DNA of 64,000 nt from Sedimentitalea sp039941015 (GTDB taxonomy: Bacteria > Pseudomonadota > Alphaproteobacteria > Rhodobacterales > Rhodobacteraceae), in NCBI RefSeq assembly GCF_039941015.1, contig NZ_JBDVFI010000074.1. The stretch is one strand, 5' to 3'. Position 1 is the first letter of the stretch; every line of letters begins with the position of its first letter. The notes beneath the pieces were generated by a model, which was given only the letters and a program-made list of their open reading frames with translations, ran no database searches and had not been told where the DNA came from. The translations under genes were made by a program, and so were the position numbers. Below, one piece after another: positions 35,888-44,823 of the stretch.

Positions 35888-37033
35888 TTAACCGCCCAGA
35901 CGTTTCAGCAAGTCCATTGAAGGCTGGCCCGTAACAGGAAGTCCGACACTGCGCTGATAGCCGCTGATCGCGGCCTCGGATTTCGCACCGATCACACCAT
36001 CGGCACCGTCCGTATCAAACCCGGCAGAGGTTAGTCGCCGCTGGAGTTCCTTGCGGTCCGCAAGCGTCAGGCCATTCGCGTCGGGGCCAAATTGCGCCTT
36101 GAGCGCCGCACCACCCGCTATACGATCCGCCAGATAACCCACGCCAAGCGCATAGCTGTCGGAATTGTTGTAACGCTTGAGTACATAAAAGTTCTTGAAC
36201 ACGGCAAATTTTGGGCCTGGCACCTGCGGCTGGATCACCGCGACGGGTGTTTGCGATGCTGCCGCCGCCGAACCAACTTCGCCACCCCATGTCTGTCCAC
36301 GGACCCAACCGTTCTTGGCGAGGTATGCTGCGGCCGAGGCAAGCGCATCGGTAGGATCATCATCCCAGATGTCGCGCCGTCCATCGCCGGTAAAGTCGAC
36401 GGCAAAGGCAAGATAAGAGGTCGGAATGAACTGCGTATGACCCATTGCGCCAGCCCAACTGCCGGTCATCTTGTCAGGCGTGGTGTCGCCATTCTGCAAG
36501 ATCTTGAGGGCCGCGATCAGCTGGCTCTCGAAAAACGATCCGCGTCGCCCGTCATAGGCCAATGTCGACAGGGCCGAGATCACCTCCACATTGCCCCGCC
36601 GCGTCCCATACCGGCTTTCCAGCCCCCAGATCGCGGTAACGATGTACTTGCTCACACCATACTGCGCTTCGATCTGCGACAGCGTGGAATTGTATTTGCG
36701 AACCATCGTCTTGCCATCGGCAACCCGCTCATCAGATGCCGCAATCGCAAGATAATCTTCGAGCGAGCGTTTATACTCGGGCTGGTTGCGATCCAGTTCG
36801 ATCACTCTCGGCAAATAGCCGGCCCCGCGAAACGCGCGGTCAATCGTGCTCTGGCTGATCCCCTTGGCTGCCGCACGCTGTTTGAACCCGGCAACCCAGG
36901 CGTTATACCCGGCATTTGGCACTGTCTGCATTCGCGTGACAGTTGCCGCCGTTGGTCCGGTTCCGGCGCTGGAACACCCCACCAGGGCGGTTGCTGCCAT
37001 ACTCAATGTCATCGTCCGTCGCGTGATCCGCAT
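35888..37033 (-). CDS. Lytic murein transglycosylase, MltB-like lipoprotein
   Basis: The protein has 381 residues from ATG 37033 (AGGA just upstream). An N-terminal lipobox (ALVGC, Cys20) marks an outer-membrane lipoprotein. The SLT domain has catalytic glutamate in AIWGLESRYG and the downstream GAMGHTQFIPTSYL segment typical of MltB. A peptidoglycan-binding domain of about 60 residues ends the protein (LQRRLTSAGFDTDGADGVIG). It cleaves glycan strands to anhydro-muropeptides in cell-wall turnover. It is divergent from smpB with 141 bases between starts. Confidence 0.88.
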   Translation of the reverse strand: MRITRRTMTLSMAATALVGCSSAGTGPTAATVTRMQTVPNAGYNAWVAGFKQRAAAKGISQSTIDRAFRGAGYLPRVIELDRNQPEYKRSLEDYLAIAASDERVADGKTMVRKYNSTLSQIEAQYGVSKYIVTAIWGLESRYGTRRGNVEVISALSTLAYDGRRGSFFESQLIAALKILQNGDTTPDKMTGSWAGAMGHTQFIPTSYLAFAVDFTGDGRRDIWDDDPTDALASAAAYLAKNGWVRGQTWGGEVGSAAAASQTPVAVIQPQVPGPKFAVFKNFYVLKRYNNSDSYALGVGYLADRIAGGAALKAQFGPDANGLTLADRKELQRRLTSAGFDTDGADGVIGAKSEAAISGYQRSVGLPVTGQPSMDLLKRLGG

Positions 37034-37174
37034 CTGTCCTGCCCTCTGCGCTTGTTTTTCCAAGCCATAGCGCAGCGCGCAGCGCAGGCAAACAGCCCAC
37101 TTTGCCTTTGGCGGAAAAATGACCACCACGGCCCGACTTGCACAGGCCGGGCCGAGCGCCTACATCTGCGCGTC

Positions 37175-37651
37175 ATGGCACAGACAAAATCAGATCCCAA
37201 CTACAAGGTGATCGCCGAGAACCGGCGGGCACGGTTTGACTATGCCATCGAGGATGATCTGGAATGCGGCATCTTTCTTGAAGGGTCGGAGGTGAAATCC
37301 CTGCGCGCCAATGGCGGCAACATCGCCGAAAGCTATGCGGCGGTTGAGGACGGCGAGTTGTGGCTGGTGAACAGCTATATCGCACCCTACGGACAGGCGA
37401 AAACCTTTCGCCACGAAGAACGGCGCCGGCGCAAGCTCTTGGTCTCGCGCAAGGAGCTCGCCGACCTGTGGACAGCGACACAGCGCAAGGGGATGACTCT
37501 TGTTCCCATCGTGATGTATTTCAACCATCGCGGGCTCGCCAAGCTCAAGATCGGGATCGCCAAGGGTAAGAAAAACCACGACAAGCGGGAAACGCAGGCC
37601 AAACGCGACTGGTCGCGCCAAAAACAACGTCTTCTGAAAGACAACCGTTAG
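37175..37651 (+). CDS. smpB: SsrA-binding protein SmpB
   Basis: This 158-residue protein binds tmRNA and places it in stalled ribosomes. Family blocks are VIAENRRARFDYAIED, GIFLEGSEVKSLRA, NSYIAPYG and the basic tail KRETQAKRDWSRQKQRLLK. Length is normal. The ATG at 37175 has no good ribosome site, but conservation starts just after it. The long open frame upstream is the opposite strand of mltB and not coding. The tmRNA gene itself is not in the window. Confidence 0.95.
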   Translation: MAQTKSDPNYKVIAENRRARFDYAIEDDLECGIFLEGSEVKSLRANGGNIAESYAAVEDGELWLVNSYIAPYGQAKTFRHEERRRRKLLVSRKELADLWTATQRKGMTLVPIVMYFNHRGLAKLKIGIAKGKKNHDKRETQAKRDWSRQKQRLLKDNR

Positions 37652-37663
37652 ATCGAAAAGGGA

Positions 37664-38005
37664 TCAGACGAGGCTGAAGCCGATGGCCGAGTTGATGTGG
37701 TTCTTCAGTTCGGACATGACGCCGTTCACCAGCTTCTGAACAGCCGCGTCGACCATCACCGTCAGCATCGCCACCGTGGCGATCAGGTTGCGCCGCGCCA
37801 TCCGCAGCAGTATCCGCGCCGACGTCTTGCTGAGTTCACCGTCCCTGACCACGCTGCCGATCTCGCGAATGCGGCTGGCCAGAACCTTGAATTCGTGCGT
37901 AGCGGTGGTCTTGATGTCGGCCCAGAGCGGGCCAGCGATCCCGGTGGCGGTCGACACCATTCTGGGGACCAGAACGTCGGCATTCAGTGCTTCCAAGTTT
38001 ACCAT
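37664..38005 (-). CDS. Small protein of unknown function, partner of lipoprotein gene
   Basis: The protein has 113 residues from ATG 38005, which has AAAGGA upstream; an ATG 15 bases earlier is less well supported. The second half has a basic stretch (RMARRN) followed by a hydrophobic helix (LIATVAMLTVMVDAAV, about 75-90) and ends amphipathic. I see no known domain. It follows the lipoprotein gene by 21 bases on the same strand, so they are probably one operon. Confidence 0.6.
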   Translation of the reverse strand: MVNLEALNADVLVPRMVSTATGIAGPLWADIKTTATHEFKVLASRIREIGSVVRDGELSKTSARILLRMARRNLIATVAMLTVMVDAAVQKLVNGVMSELKNHINSAIGFSLV

Positions 38006-38026
38006 CACAATTCCTTTCACAAATAC

Positions 38027-38602
38027 CTATTTCTTAGCCTTTTCCGTGGTCAGCGCGATCCGCACCGAATCGTTTAGGAGATCGCGGGTGATCGTCGACG
38101 TTGGCGGCACCAGCCGTCCTTCGATCCGGTGCAAGTCCTGCATCGACTTATGATTGGCCTGCAGCACCTTGAGCGTGATGGCAGTGCAACTCCCCTGTGC
38201 GATCTCAGCCCCATCAGGCACCAGATCGCTGCCCAGTGCGTTTCCGAGATCATTAGCCAGTTCCTCGGTGCGCTGGCTGAGCCCCGCAAGGCCCAGCCCT
38301 GCAAATCGGGTCTGACCGCAGGTAGCATTGGGTTCGCTCGCTTCGGCCTGAATGACGAGATTACCAAGTGCTGCGTTGGACGCAGCGTAATAAGCGCTGA
38401 CCTTCTCGCCCTTGTAAGATCCGTTCAGTGACGCGCGGCTGGTTTCCATCGTGGAAATGAAATCCAGAACTTCTACGTGATAGGCATTAAGTCCGGATTC
38501 GATTTCGGGATCATAGGCGGGAACCAGACTCAGTTCCGAACACCCTGCGACCAGATAGATGGCGGCCAGAATTCCGCCGATATTGCTATATTTTTCAAAC
38601 AT
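38027..38602 (-). CDS. Predicted lipoprotein of unknown function
   Basis: The protein has 191 residues from ATG 38602 with GGAG 8 bases upstream. The start is a lipoprotein signal (ILAAIYLVAGC, lipobox Cys21). The mature part is helix-rich and has two more cysteines (in NATCGQT and AQGSCTA) that may form a disulfide in the periplasm. No family recognised. Longer frames run to 38818 but overlap the sseA promoter and start region. It is co-directional with the small 113-residue gene. Confidence 0.7.
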   Translation of the reverse strand: MFEKYSNIGGILAAIYLVAGCSELSLVPAYDPEIESGLNAYHVEVLDFISTMETSRASLNGSYKGEKVSAYYAASNAALGNLVIQAEASEPNATCGQTRFAGLGLAGLSQRTEELANDLGNALGSDLVPDGAEIAQGSCTAITLKVLQANHKSMQDLHRIEGRLVPPTSTITRDLLNDSVRIALTTEKAKK

Positions 38603-38769
38603 AATACGTTCTCCAATGCCGAAGATCCTAACATATTTCCCCTGAATTGTCTGTATGGTCCCAAGCCACCAGAAGCCGCCGGGAACAAGCGATGAACTGC
38701 ACCCTCGGTCTTGCAACGCTGACATCCGCCGCGTAGCAATGACGCGGACAAACAAGGGGGCTGGCTGAG

Positions 38770-39624
38770 ATGCAGGACGATCCGAGAACACTGGTTTCCA
38801 CCGATTGGCTTGCGGCACATCTCAAGGACCCCGATCTGCGGGTTCTTGATGGATCGTGGTACCTGCCCGGTGTGAATCGTGATGCCAAGGCCGAGTATGA
38901 CGCCGGACATATCCCCGGTGCGCGGTTCTTTGACATTGATGATATCTCTGATCACCGCTCGGATTTGCCCCATATGGTGCCGCCCGTGGAAAAGTTCATG
39001 TCGCGCTTGCGCGCCATGGGTGTGGGTGACGGACATCAGGTGGTGGTTTATGATGGCGCCGGGCTGGTTTCTGCCGCGCGTGTCTGGTGGCTGTTCCGAT
39101 TGATGGGACAGAACAATGTCGCGGTGCTGGATGGCGGGTTGCCGAAATGGCGGGCCGAAGGTCACCCGATCGAAGATCTGCCACCCGTCGTTCGCGACCG
39201 ACACATGACGGTGCGTGTGCAAAACAGCCTCGTGCGCGATGTCACACAGGTCAGCCAGGCCAGCAAGCTGGGCGATCACGCCATTATCGACGCACGGTCG
39301 GCAGGCCGCTTTCGTGGTCAAGACCCCGAGCCACGTGAAGGGCTGCGCGGCGGTCATATTCCCGGATCGCAAAACGTCCCGTTCAACACCCTGTTCAACG
39401 ATGATGGCACGATGAAATCGCCCGAGGCCTGCCGCGAGGTCTTTGAGGCTGCCGGCGTTGATCTCAGCAAGCCCGCTATTACCACCTGCGGATCAGGTGT
39501 GACCGCCGCCATTCTCAGCCTTGCACTTGAACGCATGGGCAAGGCTGACCATTCGCTTTATGACGGGTCCTGGTCTGAATGGGGTGCCTTCCCCACCCTG
39601 CCCGTCGCAACCGGAGACGCATGA
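38770..39624 (+). CDS. sseA: 3-Mercaptopyruvate sulfurtransferase SseA
   Basis: This 284-residue protein has two rhodanese domains: an inactive N-half (about 8-130) and a C-half (about 160-280) with the catalytic loop TTCGSGVTA (Cys240). That loop is of the mercaptopyruvate type (CGSGVTA) rather than thiosulfate type. It moves sulfur from 3-mercaptopyruvate to a thiol or cyanide. It overlaps or abuts the aromatic transaminase start, so the pair is an operon; transaminases of that group can supply mercaptopyruvate from cysteine. Confidence 0.9.
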   Translation: MQDDPRTLVSTDWLAAHLKDPDLRVLDGSWYLPGVNRDAKAEYDAGHIPGARFFDIDDISDHRSDLPHMVPPVEKFMSRLRAMGVGDGHQVVVYDGAGLVSAARVWWLFRLMGQNNVAVLDGGLPKWRAEGHPIEDLPPVVRDRHMTVRVQNSLVRDVTQVSQASKLGDHAIIDARSAGRFRGQDPEPREGLRGGHIPGSQNVPFNTLFNDDGTMKSPEACREVFEAAGVDLSKPAITTCGSGVTAAILSLALERMGKADHSLYDGSWSEWGAFPTLPVATGDA

Positions 39625-40808
39625 TGTTCGAAAACCTCAAAGCCCAGCCCGCCGACAAAATCCTCACTTTGATGCAGGCCTTTCGTGAAGACCCGCGCGA
39701 CAACAAGGTCGATCTGGGTGTCGGCGTCTACAAGAACGCCGAGGGCATCACCCCGGTGATGCGCGCGGTCAAGGCCGCCGAACACCGTCTCTGGAAAGAA
39801 CAGACAACCAAGGCCTATACCGGTTTGACCGGCGACCCGGCTTACTCCGACGCGATGATCGGTCTGGTTCTGGGGGATGCGGTCGCGCGTGAAAACGTGG
39901 CAGCAGCAGCAACTCCGGGCGGAACCGGTGCCTGCCGGCAGGCGTTCGAGCTGATCCAGATGGCAAACCCCGATGCGCGGGTTTTTGTCTCCAATCCAAC
40001 CTGGCCTAACCACCTTTCGATCCTGAAGTACCTCGGTATCGAAACCGTTGCCTACCGCTATTTTGACGACGAGACCCGCGCCGTGGATTTTGGCGGCATG
40101 CTGGAAGATCTCGGCACCGCGCGCGCAGGTGACGTGGTATTGCTGCATGGCTGCTGTCACAACCCGACGGGTGCCAACCTGAATGCGGTTGAATGGCAGG
40201 CGGTGATCGACCTTTTGAACGAAAAAGGCCTGATCCCGATGGTCGACATCGCCTATCAGGGCTTTGGCGATGGTCTGGAAGAAGACGCTGCCGCAACGCG
40301 GATGGTGGCGTCACAGGTGCCCGAATGCCTGATCGCGGCGAGCTGTTCCAAGAACTTCGGCATTTACCGCGAACGCACCGGCCTGCTGATGGCGATCAGC
40401 CAGGACACATCGCAACACGGGCTGAATCAGGGAACGCTGGCGTTTCTGAACCGGCAGAACTATTCCTTCCCGCCCGACCACGGGGCGCGGCTGGTCACGA
40501 TGATCCTGACAGACGACGCATTGCGCAGCGAATGGGCGGCAGAACTGGAAGATGTGCGCCTGTCCATGCTGGACCTGCGCAAGTCGCTGGCGGATGAATT
40601 GCAGCGGCTGTCCGGCTCTGACCGGTTTGCCTTTCTCGCGCAGCATCGCGGCATGTTCTCGCGCCTTGGTACAACGCCGGAAAAGGTAGAAAAACTGCGC
40701 GCCGAGCACGGTATCTATATGATCGGAGACAGCCGGATGAACATCGCCGGGCTGAACGCGCAAACCGTTCCTGTACTGGCCAAGGCGATCATCGACGCAG
40801 GGGTCTGA
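39624..40808 (+). CDS. Aromatic amino acid/aspartate transaminase (TyrB-like)
   Basis: This 394-residue class I PLP transaminase has Schiff-base lysine Lys243 (SCSKNFGIYRERTG), HNPTGAN (179-185) and the N-terminal KVDLGVGVYKNAEG typical of AspC/TyrB. I use the second of two adjacent ATGs (39624; MFENLK) because it matches the common N-terminus; ATG 39621 is equally near the GGAG site. It interconverts aromatic or dicarboxylic amino acids with 2-oxoglutarate. The start overlaps the sseA stop. Confidence 0.88.
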   Translation: MFENLKAQPADKILTLMQAFREDPRDNKVDLGVGVYKNAEGITPVMRAVKAAEHRLWKEQTTKAYTGLTGDPAYSDAMIGLVLGDAVARENVAAAATPGGTGACRQAFELIQMANPDARVFVSNPTWPNHLSILKYLGIETVAYRYFDDETRAVDFGGMLEDLGTARAGDVVLLHGCCHNPTGANLNAVEWQAVIDLLNEKGLIPMVDIAYQGFGDGLEEDAAATRMVASQVPECLIAASCSKNFGIYRERTGLLMAISQDTSQHGLNQGTLAFLNRQNYSFPPDHGARLVTMILTDDALRSEWAAELEDVRLSMLDLRKSLADELQRLSGSDRFAFLAQHRGMFSRLGTTPEKVEKLRAEHGIYMIGDSRMNIAGLNAQTVPVLAKAIIDAGV

Positions 40809-40850
40809 GGCCCCGAGGGAAACCCTGAAACACTTCGCGTTACTACGTCA

Positions 40851-40873
40851 GGGGCCGTCTTGCGGCCCCTTTC
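40851..40873 (+). terminator. Terminator after the TyrB-like gene
   Basis: A perfect 7-bp stem (GGGGCCG / CGGCCCC) with a 5-base loop lies 43 bases past the stop and is followed by TTTCC. It separates the sseA-transaminase operon from pnp. Confidence 0.7.
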
Positions 40874-40919
40874 CATCTGACGCGAACTGATGTATGGCCA
40901 CGCAATCTGAGACGTTGCA

Positions 40920-41027
40920 CCCGGACCCCGGTGCTCGAAACGATAAATGATGGGGTCGGCGGCAATGGGGCCGCTATGCAAACGGGAGACCCGGAGGGCC
41001 GGGAGTGCTCCCTTAAGGAAACGATAT
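40920..41027 (+). promoter_or_regulatory. pnp leader with small competing hairpins
   Basis: Between terminator and pnp, the region 40990-41012 can fold as CCCGG/CCGGG or as GGGA/TCCC, just before the AAGGAA ribosome site (about 41015). Other bacteria control pnp through a leader hairpin cut by RNase III; whether these small stems do so is an inference. No rpsO gene is upstream, although rpsO-pnp is a common order. Confidence 0.35.
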
Positions 41028-43160
41028 ATGTTTAACGTTACGAAGAAATCGATGGAGTGGGGCGAAGAAACCCTCACTCTGGAAACAGGCAAGGTTGCCC
41101 GTCAGGCAGATGGCTCGGTCATCGCGACACTGGGCGAAACCTCGGTCATGGCCAACGTGACCTTTGCCCGCAAGCAAAAACCGGGGCAGGATTTCTTTCC
41201 GCTTACGGTCCACTACAACGAAAAATACTATGCCGCCGGTAAAATCCCGGGCGGCTTTTTCAAGCGCGAGGCGCGGCCGACCGAAAAAGAGACGCTGACA
41301 AGCCGTCTGATCGACCGTCCGATCCGCCCGCTGTTTGTTCCCGGCTTCAAGAACGAAGTTCTGGTGATCTGTACCGTGCTGTCGCACGATCTGGTCAACG
41401 ACCCGGACATGGTTGCAATGATCGCCGCCAGCGCCGCGCTGACACTCTCCGGTGCGCCGTTTATGGGCCCGATTGGTGCGTGCCGTGTTGGTTTTGAGGA
41501 TGGCGAATACGTTCTCAACCCAACCGTGGACGACATGCAGGACCTGCGCCTGAACCCCGAACAGCGTCTGGATCTGGTTGTCGCCGGCACCAAAGACGCC
41601 GTGATGATGGTCGAATCCGAAGCATACGAACTGTCTGAAACCGAAATGCTGGGTGCGGTGAAATTTGCACACGAGCAAATTCAACCGGTGATCGACCTGA
41701 TCATCGAACTGGCAGAAGCAGCGGCAAAAGAGCCGTTTGATTTCCAGCCGGTTGATTACTCGGACCTCTACGAGGCCGTGAAAGCCGCAGGCGAAACCGA
41801 AATGCGCGCAGCATTTGCGATCGCCGACAAGCAAGAGCGCACAGCCGCTGTTGCCGCTGCACGCGATACCATCCTCGCCGCTCTGACCGAAGAGCAGCAG
41901 GAAGACCCCAACCTCGGCTCAGCCATGAAAAAGCTGGAAGCCGGCATTCTGCGAGGTGACGTGGTCAAAACCGGCAAGCGGATCGACGGACGTCAGACCA
42001 ACGAAATCCGCGATATCGTTGCTGAAACAGGTCTGTTGCCCCGTACCCACGGTTCGGCACTGTTTACACGCGGTGAAACCCAAGGTCTGGTTGTAACTAC
42101 GCTGGGCACCGGTGACGACGAACAGTTCATCGACGCGCTGCATGGCAACTTCAAATCCAACTTTCTGCTGCACTACAACTTCCCGCCCTACTCGGTTGGC
42201 GAAGTGGGTCGGTTTGGCTTTACCGGACGCCGCGAAATCGGCCACGGCAAGCTGGCCTGGCGTGCGCTGCAGGCGGTTCTGCCCGCAAGCACCGATTTCC
42301 CTTACACCATCCGCGTAGTCTCCGAGATCACTGAATCCAACGGCTCGTCCTCGATGGCCTCCGTCTGCGGCGGCTCCCTGTCGATGATGGACGCCGGTGT
42401 GCCTCTCAAGGCGCCGGTTGCCGGTGTGGCGATGGGCCTGATTCTGGAAGACGATGGCTCCTATGCGATCCTGTCGGACATTCTGGGTGACGAAGACCAC
42501 CTTGGCGACATGGACTTCAAGGTTGCGGGTACCGAAAACGGTATCACCAGCCTGCAGATGGACATCAAGGTTGCCGGCATCACCGCCGAGATCATGGAGA
42601 AAGCGCTGGAGCAGGCCAAAGATGGTCGTCTGCACATTCTGGGCGAGATGAACAAGGCGCTGTCCGGCACTGCGGAATTCTCGGTTCACGCGCCGCGTAT
42701 CGAAACCATGCAGGTTCCGACCGACAAAATCCGTGAAGTCATCGGTTCCGGTGGCAAGGTCATCCGCGAAATCGTCGAAGTGTCGGGCGCCAAGGTCGAT
42801 ATTAACGACGACGGCATCATCAAGATTGCATCGCCAGACGGTGAGTCGATCAAGAAAGCCTACGAGATGATCCACGCCATCGTGGCCGAGCCCGAAGAAG
42901 GCGCGATCTATACCGGCAAGGTCGTCAAGATCGTCGATTTCGGTGCATTCGTGAACTTCTTTGGCAAGCGTGACGGCCTCGTGCATGTCAGCCAGATCGA
43001 AAACCGCCGCCTGAACCATCCTTCGGACGTTCTCAAGGAAGGCCAGGAAGTCAAAGTCAAACTGCTGGGGTTTGATGATCGCGGCAAGGTCCGCCTGTCG
43101 ATGAAAATGATCGACCAGGAAACCGGCGAAGAGATCAAGAAAGAAGAAGCCGCAGACTGA
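41028..43160 (+). CDS. pnp: Polynucleotide phosphorylase
   Basis: This 710-residue 3'-5' exoribonuclease uses phosphate to degrade RNA and can add tails. Order of domains: RNase PH 1 (about 10-145), helical linker, RNase PH 2 (about 320-540, FTGRREIGHGKLAWRAL), KH (about 555-615, IREVIGSGGKVIREI) and S1 (about 620-690, GKVVKIVDFGAFVNF). Start ATG 41028 follows AAGGAA. A strong terminator follows, so it is a single-gene unit. Confidence 0.97.
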   Translation: MFNVTKKSMEWGEETLTLETGKVARQADGSVIATLGETSVMANVTFARKQKPGQDFFPLTVHYNEKYYAAGKIPGGFFKREARPTEKETLTSRLIDRPIRPLFVPGFKNEVLVICTVLSHDLVNDPDMVAMIAASAALTLSGAPFMGPIGACRVGFEDGEYVLNPTVDDMQDLRLNPEQRLDLVVAGTKDAVMMVESEAYELSETEMLGAVKFAHEQIQPVIDLIIELAEAAAKEPFDFQPVDYSDLYEAVKAAGETEMRAAFAIADKQERTAAVAAARDTILAALTEEQQEDPNLGSAMKKLEAGILRGDVVKTGKRIDGRQTNEIRDIVAETGLLPRTHGSALFTRGETQGLVVTTLGTGDDEQFIDALHGNFKSNFLLHYNFPPYSVGEVGRFGFTGRREIGHGKLAWRALQAVLPASTDFPYTIRVVSEITESNGSSSMASVCGGSLSMMDAGVPLKAPVAGVAMGLILEDDGSYAILSDILGDEDHLGDMDFKVAGTENGITSLQMDIKVAGITAEIMEKALEQAKDGRLHILGEMNKALSGTAEFSVHAPRIETMQVPTDKIREVIGSGGKVIREIVEVSGAKVDINDDGIIKIASPDGESIKKAYEMIHAIVAEPEEGAIYTGKVVKIVDFGAFVNFFGKRDGLVHVSQIENRRLNHPSDVLKEGQEVKVKLLGFDDRGKVRLSMKMIDQETGEEIKKEEAAD

Positions 43161-43183
43161 TACCTGCGTCAGAACTAATTCAG

Positions 43184-43218
43184 AAAGGCCCCGGACCGAA
43201 CGTCCGGGGCCTTTTTTT
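43184..43218 (+). terminator. Strong Rho-independent terminator of pnp
   Basis: A perfect 13-bp stem (AAAGGCCCCGGAC / GTCCGGGGCCTTT) with a 5-base loop ends in a run of seven T. This is the clearest intrinsic terminator in the window. Confidence 0.95.
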
Positions 43219-43289
43219 ATGGCACAGACGCGCGACCCTCAGAAACGCACACTCTTTCAACGGACTCGCTTCCACTGTAATCAGCAAAC

Positions 43290-44006
43290 ATGCACTCGCT
43301 CATCATTCACATGTCCTCCAGCACCGCCCGGCGGCCAAATGCCGAACGTTTGCGGGATGATTTGCCCGACGCCGAACTGATCGAGGCGGTTGACGGGCGG
43401 GATCCGGACCGCGCACCGGATGTTACCCCATTGCCCGGCAACCTGCACCGGCCTCACTATCCCTTTCCCCTGCGTCCCGCAGAGATCGGCGTGTTCGAAA
43501 GCCATCGCCGCTGCTGGCGCAAGATCGTCGAGGCAGGCTGGCACTATGCCCTGATTACCGAAGACGATTTGCAGATTGATCCAGTACGGCTCGACCGGGC
43601 TCTAGCCATGATCCGCGATCACGCGAGCCCCGAGATGTACATCCGCCTGCCGGTGAAACAGCGTGAAAAGCCCGTGCATGTGCTGGCGAGCGACAATGAC
43701 ATGCAGTTCGTCCTGCCGCGCGTGATCGGATTGCAATGCATCTGTCAGGTGGTCGGGCGCGATGCCGCGGCCCGCCTGCTGGCGGCAACGGACAAGATTG
43801 ATCGCCCGGTCGATACCTTGCTTCAGATGCATTGGATCACGCGCCAACCCATGCACACGATCCTCGGAGCCGGAAACGCCGAGATCGCTAGCCAGATTGG
43901 CGGCTCGACCATCCAGACGAAGACGCGCGCCAGCGGCAAGCTGACGCGCGAATTCAAGCGGGCACTCTATCGGACGCAGGTTGCCCTGCGCCCACAGACA
44001 CCTTAG
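43290..44006 (+). CDS. Glycosyltransferase family 25 protein
   Basis: This 238-residue GT25 (LPS galactosyltransferase-like) enzyme has MHSLIIHMSSSTARRP at the start, EIGVFESHRRCWRKI near 69-83 and the metal-binding DxD equivalent ITEDDLQID near 92-100. It would add a sugar to a lipooligosaccharide or other surface glycan. It is alone between pnp and the convergent peroxiredoxin gene, and the two stops overlap in TTAG. Acceptor unknown. Confidence 0.8.
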   Translation: MHSLIIHMSSSTARRPNAERLRDDLPDAELIEAVDGRDPDRAPDVTPLPGNLHRPHYPFPLRPAEIGVFESHRRCWRKIVEAGWHYALITEDDLQIDPVRLDRALAMIRDHASPEMYIRLPVKQREKPVHVLASDNDMQFVLPRVIGLQCICQVVGRDAAARLLAATDKIDRPVDTLLQMHWITRQPMHTILGAGNAEIASQIGGSTIQTKTRASGKLTREFKRALYRTQVALRPQTP

Positions 44007-44656
44007 CCCGGCAGCTTGGCTGTCCGCAGATAGGGGAAATGGGTGGTGAACTCACCGTATTTCGCCGTAGCATCTGCATCCGAGACCGCCACGGGGATCA
44101 CGACATCGCCACCGGGGGTCCAGTTGGCCGGGGTCGCGACATTTTCTTTCGCAGCGGTCTGCAACCCGTCCAGTGCGCGCAGCACTTCAGCAAAATTGCG
44201 GCCAACGTTCATCGGATAGGTCATGCTGAGTTTCAGTTGCTTGTCCGGCCCGATGATAAAGACCGCACGCACTGTGGCGCTGTCGGCGGGAGTGCGGCCA
44301 TCTGGCATATAGGCCTCGGCTGGCAGCATATCGAACGCCTTGCTGACCGCAAGACCATCATCCGCGATGATCGGGAACCCGGCAGACGTGCCTGCGAATT
44401 TCTCGATATCACCCTTCCATTTCTTGTGATCTTCGACCCCGTCGACAGATACTCCGATCACCTTTGTACCGCGCTTGGCCCATTCATCGGCCAGCTGCGC
44501 CACGGCACCGAATTCCGTGGTGCAGACCGGGGTAAAATCTTTGGGGTGCGAGAACAGGATCGCCCAGCTGTCGCCGATCCAGTCATGAAACTGAATGGTA
44601 CCCTGATCTGTCTCGGCCGTGAAATTCGGAACCGTATCGTTGATGCGCAAACCCAT
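44003..44656 (-). CDS. 1-Cys peroxiredoxin (Prx6 type)
   Basis: This 217-residue thiol peroxidase has the peroxidatic cysteine Cys45 in HPKDFTPVCTTEFG and the long C-terminal domain of the Prx6/1-Cys class (VVIPV, then FPYLRTAKLPG). No other cysteine is visible in a resolving position. It reduces peroxides in the cytoplasm. I chose ATG 44656, preceded by GGAAGGAAGAG; an earlier ATG 18 bases upstream contains that site. It is divergent from the aldehyde dehydrogenase at 44824. Confidence 0.92.
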   Translation of the reverse strand: MGLRINDTVPNFTAETDQGTIQFHDWIGDSWAILFSHPKDFTPVCTTEFGAVAQLADEWAKRGTKVIGVSVDGVEDHKKWKGDIEKFAGTSAGFPIIADDGLAVSKAFDMLPAEAYMPDGRTPADSATVRAVFIIGPDKQLKLSMTYPMNVGRNFAEVLRALDGLQTAAKENVATPANWTPGGDVVIPVAVSDADATAKYGEFTTHFPYLRTAKLPG

Positions 44657-44823
44657 GTCGCTCTTCCTTTCCATGTGTCTTGTGACGACTCACGTCACGG
44701 CCAACCTAGTCCCTTCATCGCGCTCTTGCATCCCCTCCCTTGCCCCGGATCAACAGCAATGACAGAGTGCCGCGAATCCCTGACCAACCGGTCAGGCTTT
44801 TGGCAGAATTGGGAGTGCTGAAA

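Noticed and set aside
36092..37174. Long extension upstream of smpB
   Set aside because: It is the reverse strand of the mltB-like gene; SmpB begins with its conserved N-terminus at 37175.
44740..44823. Longer start of the 44824 aldehyde dehydrogenase
   Set aside because: The extra 28 codons lack ALDH similarity and a ribosome site, while ATG 44824 follows GGGAG.
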